A DNA stretch of 64,000 nt from Incurvaria masculella (taxonomy: Eukaryota > Arthropoda > Insecta > Lepidoptera > Incurvariidae), in the NCBI GenBank assembly GCA_946894095.1, contig OX335641.1, positions 14,030,501 through 14,094,500 on the forward strand. The letters are read 5' to 3'. The notes below the pieces were generated by a model that made no database searches, had not been told where the DNA came from, and saw only the letters and a program-made list of their open reading frames with translations. Both the position numbers and the translations under genes were made by a program. This document shows, piece after piece, positions 9,591 through 20,783 of this stretch; the first letter of the stretch is position 1; each line of letters opens with the position of its first letter.

Positions 9591-11687
9591 CGTTCCCACA
9601 TTTTACGGAACATTACATTATTTTTACACTAAATTAATAAATCACTTTATATGGAAAGTCTAACTTTTTATTTAAAAGATATTCAGAAAAAGTTATTAAG
9701 CTTTTTAATTTATGTCAATCCCAATAATCATTTCCCAAATTTTATGTAGTGGCTGTTGGCAACACCCTGTATAATGTATAGAAAATTTAGGTAGATGTAT
9801 CTATGACAGAGATACAGGAGAGGCAGTTGTGCAGCGCTAGAGATATATATAGTATATGTGTAGTCGCCGTGCGTGTATGCTTGGGAGCGTTGTCTTGTGA
9901 TTTAAAATAGACTCCGAACATAACCTCACTTTGTTAACATTGAAAAGTTGTAATATTAAGTAGGTGCTTTAACCATTAGTATTGTGAGGTCCACTAAGTG
10001 CCTGTTACGAATTAGAGGTTATGTTCGATGCTGTCGGAGGTTTTGTATGGAGGATACATATTTTTACATCTTTTTACGAGTTAAATGATTTATTGAGGTT
10101 GAATGTTTTGTTTTGCATTGTTGATTTTGCTTGAATATCCACGAAAATGGTTTTTGGTTACCAATGAATTAGTTAATTTTGCAATTTAATAAAAGTTCCT
10201 ATATTGCCAGACGGCAACACCAACCAAAAGCCATTTTCGATGTGGAAATTAGCTACCTCAAACTTTATAAACATATTGGTAGTTATCTTTACAAAGTTAC
10301 ACATTAAACTTTTTATTTATAAAAATTGTTGCAGCCGGTTTTTCAAATTCTGTTGTATGACGGTGTGGTGAAGAGAAGTTCATTTTTCTACTGAAAACTT
10401 TTTGTAATTTATACTGCCGAGCAATTGTAATAAACTAGGTACATAAAAGTATGTTTTATTGAAAAAATTAAACTGCAAATGAAATCAGCATACAATTAAA
10501 AAAATATATAAAACGGCTCTAGACGAACAAGGCCTGTTTGTATAACAGATGTTTACATGAAAGACACGCATTCAAAGATTTTGTATGTATTTAATGATGA
10601 TGCTGTTATCTCATTAACTTGAGGTTATGCAATGATATTACATTGAAGCATTGCAATGAGATTTTGAAAATAATCGGAAAACATTTTGTTTGGACATGCA
10701 TCAAATGCAGGACCCCTCAAGCTTCAACATTCAAATAGTTCTATACTTTACGTGCTTAAAGGGTTCTTCATTAAACTGGCTCCGAAATATGAAATGTTTT
10801 TTTACTCGTGTCATGTTATTTCATTTCAATTTAAATTACAGAATAATATAATTTTTTTGTAGCCTTTTTGATACATTCCATATTCATGAAATCTACAAAA
10901 TGTTTCGCTAGCATGCATTGTTTGGTTGTGATTATTTATTATTTTCGTAAGTTGGGAGCAAGTTATTTTTTTTTTTTTCAATAAACATCTTTTCGAGAAA
11001 TGTGTTTTATTTTTAATCGACCTTAAAAGAAGGAGGAGATTGACAAAACACTAAACAATCCCATCCGTCCACCCAGTACTCATTAAACTGCAAAGCTTTG
11101 ATTTCTAAAATTGCAGGATCTGGCAGCGGGATGAGCCAGTCTAACCACAGATTTTTGTCATAAATTAGAAATATATGGAATATGGGTATTCCTTTCCTCT
11201 GGGTAATCTTTTTGACTAAGAACTTCATCAGAACTGTTTAGTTCGATTTACCTCCATATAACCTGACACCATGTTCAATATTTTCCTACAATTATGATGC
11301 TCAATACCAGTTAGTGCCTTGGCAAACATTTCTGCCGTATAGTCATGAATGTAACCTTTGTGTATCCTTTAACAACCAGTCTAGCTCACTCTTGAGAAGT
11401 ACGATTGGAGGAATCTTTTTTCTTTAACACCCATGAATCTCCCACCTAGACATGTCAATAATTCCCGTTTATTTTGTCCTTTGGAACCCTCAAGAAAAAC
11501 TAAATATTTTGCCTTGATTATTTTTTAAGGATTTTCAGAATCGATTAATCCAATTAAGCATTCCACTTAGTTAGTTCTTTTCTGCTCTGGTACATGTTCG
11601 TAAGCAGTAGATAAATAAAAAATACGTCTCAAAGTGATTTCTTCCCTCCCCATAATTCCTGTGGAGTTTTACCTTTCAGAGCTCTAT

Positions 11688-12096
11688 GAGCGGCTCGTAG
11701 CCTAGTGGCGCGAGGACTGGCCTAGCGTACCAGAGGTCTGGGTTCAATTCCGACATCACTGTTTTTCTCTTTCCGAATTCGATAAGTGCATTTCGTCACG
11801 AATGCGAGCTGCTCCATGTATCCTGAATCCATGTAAAACTGTAGGCCCCCTTCCCCTACTAGGTGGTAGGGTTTAAGCCCGCCCGGATTGGTACCATCGC
11901 ATTGGATGAAAAGATGGTCGAAGCGGCAATGAAAAATTGTCCGTGTTTTCCATCCAGTTCATATAGGTATCCGTGCTCATATAGGTAAGGTCCTGGCATG
12001 GCACCTAATTCCTTCGGGAATGTGGTGTATTGGGCTAATATCATAACGGTAGTTGTGTAGTATTAGCCATCCATGCCAGGTCGCATAAAAAAAATG
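11688..12096 (+). repeat. tRNA-derived SINE (family 1), full length
   Basis: A box tagcctagtgg (11698-11708), B box ggttcaattcc (11741-11751), the same body as 5756-6164, ending in tagccatccatgccaggtcg and an A run. Confidence 0.85.
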
Positions 12097-12939
12097 CCGA
12101 TTCCTAATATAGACTGCCGTATTGCAAGTCTCTGCCCAGAAACTTTTGGGCAAATCTGAATCTTACAACATGCATCGAGCCATTTCACATATGACACGCT
12201 TAACTCTTTCAACTACGCCATTTTGTTGTGTGTTTTGTTTATTATTAGTGTGCACTATAATAATAAACTTTCTGAATTTGAAGAGATAGTTTGTCGAATA
12301 TGCAAGGAACTGCCTACTCTACTGTATCACCCTACTTTTGTGTGTGGACGGCTACTGTATTGAAAACATTTTGAGCGACTATGTACGTTTTTAAGCATAT
12401 GGCTTACGCCAGGGCATCTTAAGGTGCTCGACAACGCCCATGGGATTTCGAACTTACTTGCGAAAACCAGGCCCGCCGGCCAGGTGCTTCTGAGGCCGAC
12501 CCTACATCACGTAGAGTTATGGTGGCAAAATATTATGTAGTGCACTCTACCACCAACTCTACTAATGTGGACTACGCTTATTACATATTCTTTGGTTCAC
12601 TTTACCACCGTCCTGTCCTCTCTACTCTACCGAATTCTTGTACTCTACCGATTGCGTCTACATTGGTAAAGTTGTAACATACGTTACTTTTTATTTTTAT
12701 TTTTAGGCAATATCAATATCTGTATATATATTTCTTGAACTAACCTTACGGTAGCCTTCAGAACGATATCAGTGCCTATGCCTACTCACAATAGACATTT
12801 ATAGTTATCTACATAATGGAAAAATACACGTTTCAAGGAACCAACGGTCAAAATTCTTCTAGAAACAAAACAACAATCCACCAACATTAGTACCGTCTCT
12901 TTCTACCACTCAGCAATTCAAGGATGATGTCTCCCTCAT

Positions 12940-13290
12940 GCGCGCGCGCCTAGCGAACGTCAGGCGATCTTACAGGCCAATGGGGTAGGACCACGACGGC
13001 ACCCATCTTGTTGTTCGCCCGTCACGGCGCGAGGGCATCTCGCCACCACAGACCGCCGACCGCCGCGACTAACGCCAGTCGCGTCCCGGGGTCTCGCTGT
13101 CGCCGCTTTCGGGCTTGCTCGGTGGAGTACAACCGCACCCTCCGTCTCTTCAGCGGCCACCCCGTGCTCCTTGGTGTGGGCTCCGCCAACCACTGAGGAG
13201 ACGCCGAGCCGCTCGAGCTTCGCTGCGCGGGGGCAGGCGCCATTCGCCGCCCAACCACGTGCTCCAGACATCATCTAGCCACTGGGTATC
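12940..13290. other. GC-rich island without a recognised gene
   Basis: This block is far richer in GC than its surroundings and has overlapping short open frames on both strands. None shows a domain, a splice-phase partner or a signal peptide that I recognise. It could be a decayed retroelement ORF or an exon of an unknown gene. Confidence 0.3.
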
Positions 13291-14719
13291 GTACCGAACC
13301 TTGTTTTTTTGCCGGCTCAGTGTCGTCGTTCGTATTAGGGTGCCCAATTAGGAACCTTCTCTATTTTTTTACCTACTTGTATATTTTTGTGTTTATGCTC
13401 GTCCTAGAACATTGGTTGTTGTTTGTATATATTTAATCATTCATAATACATGGTGCATTGATTTAATTTATCTGGTTTTGATTTGCTTAGACAGAATTAG
13501 TACCCATCTTGTAACGTGTGGTTTAGAACCCGGCCCCGCTCACCGACTGATATCCGCATACGACTGGCGTCACGCACAGCGTTGAAATTTCCCTCAGACA
13601 TCCTTTCTTTTAAAATAAATAAATATTTAAATACAAAGTGCGAGGGATATTTAAGTACTCTCCCAACTAACTCTACTGCTTAATTTGAACTAACCTTAAA
13701 GTATAACGTTTAATCGTATGATGCAGTAAGACCGAAGTACCTATATTTAATTTAGAAATTTAATATTTTTTATGTTCCTTTGACAAACATGCATGGACGT
13801 CATCAAATTAGCATGGACAATTAGAATAATTTGCACGGATAGCCTTGTTTCTTGGAGGGATAGTTCAGAACACAGGTTTAGAAGGGTATAAAAAGACAGG
13901 AATAGACACAATGAAACAAGCACAATATTCGTAACGCATAGTCAATATATTTATTTTTGTTCAACGGCATGTTAAGAAACTACATAAGTATTGAATTTTC
14001 TAACAAAACATACAAATTTAGAATACCTTCTTTAAGAGCTTCTTTTAGAAAAAATACGTTCAACACACAGCAACGCCTCGTTTTTAATTCGAATTACATA
14101 TAGGTTCACAATTTGGCAGTCCGTGATTCTCTGCCAACTGTGCTTTCTTGTTATTAGCATGTTCCTTAGTTAGATGAAATAAAACATGAAGCAACTGCTT
14201 AACCAGTGAAAAATATAGTGCTTATAAAGATTCAATATGGGGAAAACTTTGCACGTTTGTAGACAAGCGAAAGAAGTATGCTGTCGTCTTGCAGTATGGC
14301 GCTCCATCATCTCTGCCTATCCCTCCGGGGAAGTGGCGTGATGGTATGTACGTTGAGAACAGAGATCTAAATCTTTGGTTTAGAAACTGACACCAGTAGA
14401 CTTGTACCGATTTATGTAGTACTCGCTTTGTCACATTGTTTTATTTTTAAACCCAATTTTCAGCCGCCCTCACATAATATGGGTTACGCCAATAGTATTG
14501 TATTTACTTACTTAAGTATTTGTTTGTTCTACATACCAACATATCTACATGGTTTCGTAAATTCTCCAACATTACGCGACAATATTTTTTGCAATATATA
14601 TTTACTTATTTATGTAGTACATATTAGATTTATGAGAATATTTTTCTAAATTTTTGCCATTCTCAGTATATATGTTTATTGACGCATTTAATGTTTATAC
14701 ATCTGGTGTTTGGCCTCTA

Positions 14720-14905
14720 CCCTAAGGCGGCATTGTACCATCGCATTGAATTAACAATTTAATGACAACGTTTATTCAGGTGTTTTCCATCCAGTTCTAA
14801 GTAGCCGTGATTTGTAAGGAGTTATGGCATGGCACCTCGTTCCTATGTGGTGTGTTGGGATCATATCACGACAATAGGTGTGGTTTTAGCCTCCCATTTT
14901 CAGAT
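14720..14905 (+). repeat. SINE family 1, diverged copy
   Basis: Contains ttgtaccatcgcattgaatt, gtgttttccatccagttc, atggcatggcacctcgttcc and ggttttagcctcccat, matching the SINE body in order with many changes. Confidence 0.55.
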
Positions 14906-14987
14906 ACTTAAAAAAATATATTTGCTTCGGCAAAGACATTTTCATCAGATCTCGCCAAAGAAAATGATTTGTCAGAGGGAAGAGCGG

Positions 14988-15234
14988 TCACGGCAAGCGG
15001 TAGACGGCGACGTCGTCTGGCGTGAGGGGCGGCAGGCGGGGCGGGCGGCGCGGCGGGCGGCGGCGGCGGCGGCGCGGGCGGCACTCGCAGTGCAGCGCGC
15101 ACAAGCCCACGCCCGCGCACCCCGCCACCACCAGCGGCAGCGCCAGCGTGCGCGTCACCGTCGCCACCTGCTCGGCGCGCGACCAGCGCGGCACCGCCAC
15201 GCCGCCGTCCGCGCGCGACCAGTAGCACTCGTAC
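14988..15234 (-). CDS. tipE-like exon 2 and stop
   Basis: The acceptor is ctgctgcag. The codon split across the intron gives Arg, then YECYWSRADGG, the second membrane span and a Pro/Arg-rich tail ending VAVYRLP-stop. Confidence 0.8.
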
Positions 15235-17511
15235 CTGCAGCAGGGCGGACGCCCGTTAGAAACATCTCACTCACTGCCGCGAGCCTAGCATGGAGTAGCG
15301 ATGCCTAGCAGTATAGCCACGTGTCTGGGCATGCCGCCACCACCAACGGCTGTACCAGCGTGCACGTCATCGTCGCGACCTGTTTCATTTATTTATTTAT
15401 TTATTTTTATTTATTTATTTATACGATTGACAAACGGAATAATACACTAAAATTGCTTAAAAAATTAAACACAGATAAAAATATAAATGTACATTCCACA
15501 AGCTGTTTGCTGCACACGTTTTAGCTGCGATATTAGTCTATACCTACTACAAAACAGTTTAATATGTTAAGGCTGTTCCGACCCATATAAAGTTGTTTGC
15601 ACACATAACGCAAAAAGTATTGCACTTTAAGCCACGAATTAATAATAAAAGTTTAATAAAGTCATATTACTTGCAGCGAAAACAATTTCACAAATTCAGG
15701 ATTATTGGTTTTGTTACAATTTATTTAAATACGATTTTTTGTGTAAAACTTCTAATCGGCAATTACAAGGAAACCATTAGACCTGAAATTGTGAATATGT
15801 TTTCGCTGCAACTACTATGGCTATATTAAATATTTTTGACGAATTCGTGCCTTCTGTGTAAAAAAAACATTGTATGGGTCGGAACATCCTTAACAACATG
15901 AGATAACAAGATATAAGTTATAGTAAAAGAGAAAAGTTAAAATAGTAAAATATGTTAATAGATTTTTTTTTTTGTTGTCAATAGTATTTAAGTTTATGGA
16001 TATACTTTATTTTTTCCTACAAATTCTCTTAACATAATATCCTGAACAGGAAATTATGTCGCACTCGTTACATTTTCTACAGGCGCGTGATATTGGTGCA
16101 TGAGATCCTGTTGGTTCTAGTGGCTTCTCGAGCGAAAGTCTTGTAGTGGTGGAGTCTACTTCCTTGGCGAGGTACGAAGCAGTTCAGGGCATTCGATAAG
16201 CCCGTTAAGAATTTTATATATAAAAATTACGTCTGTGCGTGATCTTCATAAAGTTAAAGTTTCAAAATTGTAATACGTCATCCTACTTGCGTATGATTTG
16301 AGGGAACAACTACGGTGGTCAGAGTAGGCAAGATGATATAGAAAACGTTTTTGGAACTTTTCAAGCCAAACTGCATGGATTTGGTAGCTGGGATTCCATG
16401 CTATAGAACAATATTCTAATGTGCTGCGAACAAGCGAGTTGTAGAGGAGGGTGAATGTTGACGGTTTCTTAAAGACCTTGATTTTTCTAAAACCAAGCAT
16501 CTTTGATGCTTTTTTAGAGATGTTGTCAATGTGAAGGTGAAACATTGAACTATCTATCAGTAGTTACTCCAAGGTCGCGGATTTGTGAAACCTCTGAGAG
16601 TGTTTCATCGTTAATTGTGTAGTCATGTGTCAGTCGGTGTCATTTAGCCACATTAATTTGTTTATCCATAGTACGCATGTGGTGTACGTTCAAATGCGGG
16701 TTTGACGTGCTTTGCACGTAGCTTGAGATTGACAGAAAGTTCAGTACGAAAGGTGTAGAACATGGGATACTAAGATCTCAAATGGAACCAACGCTCAGCC
16801 CTAGTTGGTCCATTAAGCCCCGGTTGCACGAAGAGACGGCTGAGTTAATCAATGTTCAAACACGTCACTTTTAGTGAACCGCATAGAGTTCCTTCCATAC
16901 TGTCCACACGAAGTGACGTGTTTAATAATCATACTTTGACGTTGATTTTGATTTTTTGTCCTTTCGTGCACCCGGCCCTAAGTGAACGGTGTTGAAGCCC
17001 GCGCATACCTTTCCCCGACGCGGCCGTAGCTACTCGTGAAGTTGGCACAGTCTACCGTCGGCGGGTACCCGCAGCCCTTCACGTTGACGAAGAGCACGGC
17101 CCCCCGCCACTCGGCGCGCGCGCTCGCCCGATAGCGCACGTGTATCTGCGTGCAGCGGTACGCGTCGCTCGTGCAGCCCTCGCGGCACGACGCCCACGTG
17201 CAGTTGTCGAGGCCGGCGCGGTCGTCGCGGCGCTCCGTCACGCACTCGGCCGGCAGCGGGTCGAAGTCGGCGGCGAGCGCGCTGAGCGCCGGGTCCGCGT
17301 ACAGCGGCACGAGGAACAGCAGGGCGGAGCCGCCGCCGCAGGCGAGCGCGGCCAGGACGGCGGTGAGGTAGCGCGTGAGGCGCGCGCGCGTCTCGCCGCG
17401 GCGCGACGACGACGGCCGCGCCACGAGCCGCTCGGCGCTGCCGCCTCGCATCACGGCACCGCGCACTACACCGCCGCGCCGCGCCGACGAGCCTTCACAC
17501 GGGAGCCCCAA
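14988..17511 (-). CDS. TipE-family voltage-gated sodium channel auxiliary subunit (gene span)
   Basis: Exons 17511-17009 and 15234-14988 join in phase 2 to give 249 residues. The order fits TipE and its homologues (Teh1-4): a short Arg-rich cytoplasmic N-terminus, membrane span 1 (LTAVLAALACGGGSALLFLV, then PLYADPALS), a Cys-rich outer loop with NCTWASCREGCTSDAYRC and VNVKGCGYPPTVDC, the pair YECYWSR, membrane span 2 (LALPLVVAGCAGVGLCALHC) and an Arg/Pro-rich tail. In flies these proteins raise expression of the Para sodium channel at the neuronal membrane; that role is carried over from the family. A second Met (MRGGSAERL, residue 21) is a plausible alternative start. Which paralogue it is cannot be told. 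Confidence 0.82.
15330..15382 (-). repeat. Degenerate copy of part of tipE-like exon 2
   Basis: The + strand reads ccgccaccaccaacggctgt and ccagcgtgcacgtcatcgtc. It parallels ccgccaccaccagcggcagc and ccagcgtgcgcgtcaccgtc inside the exon (15119-15170), with roughly 85% identity by eye. It lies about 95 bp upstream of the exon in transcript sense. Confidence 0.7.
15567..15893. mobile_element. TTAA MITE, family C, long copy
   Basis: TTAA, then ggctgttccgacccatata, and at the far end tgtatgggtcggaacatcc, TTAA. The ends are inverted repeats shared with 6392-6556. No transposase. Confidence 0.7.
16240..16680 (-). pseudogene. Non-LTR retrotransposon (jockey-like) reverse transcriptase C-terminal remnant
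   Basis: A 99-codon frame (16246-16545) reads HIDNISKKASKMLGFRKIKV, LYNSLVRSTLEYCSIAWNP and LEKFQKRFLYHLAY. These are the characteristic motifs just after the reverse transcriptase domain of jockey-clade LINEs. Both sides are broken, and the preceding part continues in other frames to about 16680. Confidence 0.8.
16814..16980. mobile_element. PIF/Harbinger-like MITE
   Basis: Inverted ends gccccggttgcacgaa and ttcgtgcacccggccc, with TAA-type flanks. Matches 44270-44406 in the opposite orientation. The superfamily call is inferred from TIR shape and 3-bp flank. Confidence 0.6.
17009..17511 (-). CDS. tipE-like exon 1
   Basis: Encodes the first membrane span and most of the Cys-rich extracellular loop, with N-glycosylation sites NCT and NFT. 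The donor is gaaag|gtatgc, phase 2. Very GC-rich. Confidence 0.82.
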
Positions 17512-18341
17512 CTACAAACCAGGGCGCATGCGTGAGATGCCGAGCATGCGCCTTGCGCTCGTAGCCCTCCATCCATGACCCATATTTCATTGACCACAAC
17601 TTGAACACAACCATACCTATAACTATACATACTCCGTTATCAGAACAGTTCGGAGTGAAAATTTACTTTAACCCTTTCGGGCCATGCAAATATTACGTCA
17701 TTTGAAATTAGGGGTGGGGTCTGATGGGGGGATGATGATCATATATGTAGTTCCAAACATTGTGGGTTGTTGTTTACTAGTAGTTCTTCTCTTCTTTGCC
17801 TTAGACCGTTTACCGGCAGTAGCATTTAGGTATGAAATCATAAATTTATTTTATCATTAATGTGGACAAAAAAACATAACTTATAGACCAGTGAAGTTTC
17901 TTTGCGGGATCTTCTTTGCTAGTTGATCGAATCCGCGGATATATTAAATTGTGACATGACTTAGTTTAGTTTGACTACCAGAAGTTGAATAAATAATTTA
18001 AATGAAATGAAATCCTCCACTTCAACTCGGCAACTATTGAGGTCAAGCAAGATGATATTGGCGACCTTATCGCAGATATTACTGCCTGTCGTCTGAAGTA
18101 AGGAACGCAGCCCAAGAGAATTTCGAAACTACCCGCACCTACAATCTTCGACAACTGCGAGCCTAGCTGTACGTCGGCGGTTGCGTACGGACGGATGCTG
18201 CGTCCTAGACAACGGAGGAAACGTCGGAGAATATCTTCTCCCGCTACGTTAAAAGCCGTAAGATTTCAAACATAATATGTGAGTAGGTAGTTCAGACGCG
18301 GTAGAAGTAATACTTCAGAAAACTAAACTGGAGAAGTAAGT

Positions 18342-18825
18342 TTAAGGTGGCCCAACCCGGCGGGACTACTCATTCGCGGGCACGGTACAAAACCGTGCTG
18401 TTGCGCTCTGTGACCTTCTCTGTTTCAAAAAATAAGACAGGCTCCGTGATGAGGAAGATGCAACATGTCCACAAAAAAGATAAAGTAAACCACGACCGCT
18501 GTAGTAAAAAATCTAACAAAAACAAAATTGATTATAATTTTTGATTAAATAAGCTATGTCTGATGACTAATCTATTTAAGAAGTTCTTACTTTATCATTG
18601 CGTAATCCACCTCCAAAGTTATTGCATAAAACGCGCGAAAAATTCGAAATTTCGGACCTCATAACTTAGAAACCAAACACTAGTTTACAATGCCAACGGT
18701 CATTAGACATCTAGTTCGATCAAATAAAGCTATTTTGAGCAAAATTTGGGATCTTTGGCAAGAAATATAGGCGTGATCTTCTTTCCCCGTTTGTATGGGG
18801 AGTTGAGCGGGATGGCCCACCTTAA
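18342..18825 (+). mobile_element. TTAA MITE, family A, copy 1 (internal deletion)
   Basis: Starts TTAAGGTGGCCCAACCCGG and ends gagcgggatggcccaccTTAA. It shares aagacaggctccgtgatgag and gacatctagttcgatcaaat with the other copies but is about 65 bp shorter. Confidence 0.8.
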
Positions 18826-19034
18826 TCCCCCAAAAGCTTAGGTGATAAAATTTTGTAGGAAATCGTTCGTAGTGAAATCCCGTAGTGGTTTGGGTTGATT
18901 TTTTTGTATTAGTCAGTGCTGATATATATTGAAATATAATTGATGGTTAGTAAATATACAGAAAACACAGCGTAACAACGCAAAGGTTTAGAACGAAACA
19001 TGTCCTTATTTTTTTAATCATTACTTGTTTGTTT

Positions 19035-19185
19035 TTATGTACATGGATGGCTAATACCATCATCTGTCATCATATTCCATGTTCGTTCCTTAGATATATT
19101 GCATGGCTAAACATGGACAATTTTATAGCCGCTTCGACCATCATTCATTTAATGCGATGGTACCATCGATATCGTACCCCTAAAA
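19035..19185 (-). repeat. SINE family 1 fragment, reverse
   Basis: Contains catggatggctaatacca, tttatagccgcttcgaccatc and aatgcgatggtaccatcg, the reverse of the SINE body. Confidence 0.6.
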
Positions 19186-20506
19186 GTTATAGATGTACAA
19201 TCAGCTTTTCCCGCGTACCTACCACGTATGTAATATGCGCCCTATTCGGTCGTTGATGCCCTACTGACCACAGGGTTGAATGTGCCTCTATCCATGCAGT
19301 AACGTTTGCGAATGTTCCACGTGAAGTGAGCTAGAGCCGATCCGGACGATTACGTACAAATTATATACACAAACCTGCCTCGTTGATCGCTCTTCCTGGT
19401 TTACAAAAAGTAAGCGCCGAGCCGAGAAAGTAAGAGCATTCCGGTTTGTATGACAGCCACGTTTTAGCGTAAGCGGAACTGAATTCTATTTAGCCTATCC
19501 TAATTTCCGGGTAGTTAAATGTACGTGTACTAAGTTTCAACTAATTTGTATGATTTGTTTAAGAGTTATGGAAGAACATACATACTTACATACATACAGA
19601 AATTATTTCTAAAAATCGTCAATTTAGTTTTAGTATCATGCACAAAGTCTACTACGAAGTATCTTAGAAAACAAAGCAACGTACTCCATTAACCCCCTTT
19701 ACTGATTTATTATTAGTATAGATTAGTATGTATGGATAATTTAACTCACTTAATATGCAATTAAGATACTATTCTAGTAAAACACCGTGTACTTCCAACA
19801 CAGTTTATTAAAAAAATATTTAAATCTATAAATATCTTAACAATACAGAAAAATAACATTTGACATTTAGAAGATTATTAAATTAAGTACAAACGTCTGA
19901 AATGTTAAAAGCATTGGTACAACGAAATATTCAACTTTCAAGATTTGATGAGTCACCAACATTATAGTGCGCCGCCCCCGCCTGATACTACCCTAAGTAT
20001 CAATTCCCCTACTACGGGCGATAACTGTTACATATGCTCAAACGGCTGTATTCAGAGTGGGCGGACTAACTTTAATCCGCCGGACTAAACTGGTTTTTGT
20101 ATGGTTAACATTAGAAAAAGTTGTCTGTTTTACTATAATTTTAGAAAAAAATATCAAGGAGCTCGGAAAAGTAACTGGAGATTCTCTTTCTACGAAAAAT
20201 ACAGATATTTACGTCTGCTGCGAACGTGGCGGATGCCTCCTTGACAACGGGTTGCTGATCAGCTCGAAACTTAGGAGAATGTCTCCTCCCGCTGCGTTAA
20301 AAGCCATAACATTTTTCAAACATGTTTAACGACCGCGGCAATCTCAAAAGTAGCCTACTGTTTCTTCTTCCTTCGAACTGCGCGACCGCATGAGGCGAGT
20401 CCATGTCGGTTCTTCGTGGCAATCAGCGTATATTCAGAGCGGCGCTTAACTGCAGGGGAGCGGCTGAGTGTTGCTTCGCAGCGTAGCCAGCGTCAGCGGC
20501 GACACC

Positions 20507-20783
20507 TCACAGCAAGCGGTCCGTGAAGCGGTACATATACGTCGCGTCGCCGCGCCCGTCACGGCGTCGCGGGCACCGCCCTTCCCGTCGGTTGTAGGAG
20601 CCGAACTCGCAGTGTGGTGGCGCGCACTCGCCGCGCTTGATGCACAGCCGGTCGCTGTAGCCGAAGTGCTCGCGCCCCTTGGAGAGGCGCGCGCAGCCGC
20701 GCGTGCGCGAGCGACACTCGCACGTGCATGCGCCTCCCCCACCCCCCATTGCAGGTGCCGAAAACTCGCTCGGGCAAACACAC
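20507..20783 (-). CDS. Pvf: Pvf exon 5, Cys-rich tail and stop
   Basis: The acceptor is tgtcggcag. It encodes CVCPSEFSAPAM, the CTCECRSRTRGC motif, and further cysteine pairs (RLCIKRGECAPPHCEFGS), ending FTDRLL-stop. This resembles the Cys-rich C-termini of VEGF-C-like and Pvf proteins. Confidence 0.8.

Larger units (their letters stand above)
7028..14987. other. Intergenic region between CycJ and the tipE-like gene
   Basis: 8 kb without a supported gene. It holds a hAT-like MITE (7512-7872), a small hairpin (9472-9509), a SINE tail (9515-9590), a full SINE (11688-12096), an unexplained GC-rich island (12940-13290) and a diverged SINE (14720-14905). The rest is AT-rich with nothing recognised. 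Confidence 0.6.
15235..17008 (-). other. tipE-like intron
   Basis: Holds the exon-2 fragment copy, a TTTA microsatellite (about 15384-15425), a family-C TTAA MITE (15567-15893), a non-LTR reverse transcriptase remnant (16240-16680) and a PIF/Harbinger-like MITE (16814-16980). Confidence 0.6.
17512..20506. other. Intergenic region between tipE-like and Pvf
   Basis: Contains a family-A TTAA MITE (18342-18825), a reverse SINE fragment (19035-19185) and part of a MITE (about 20040-20107) that recurs at 38548-38668. No gene seen. Confidence 0.6.
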
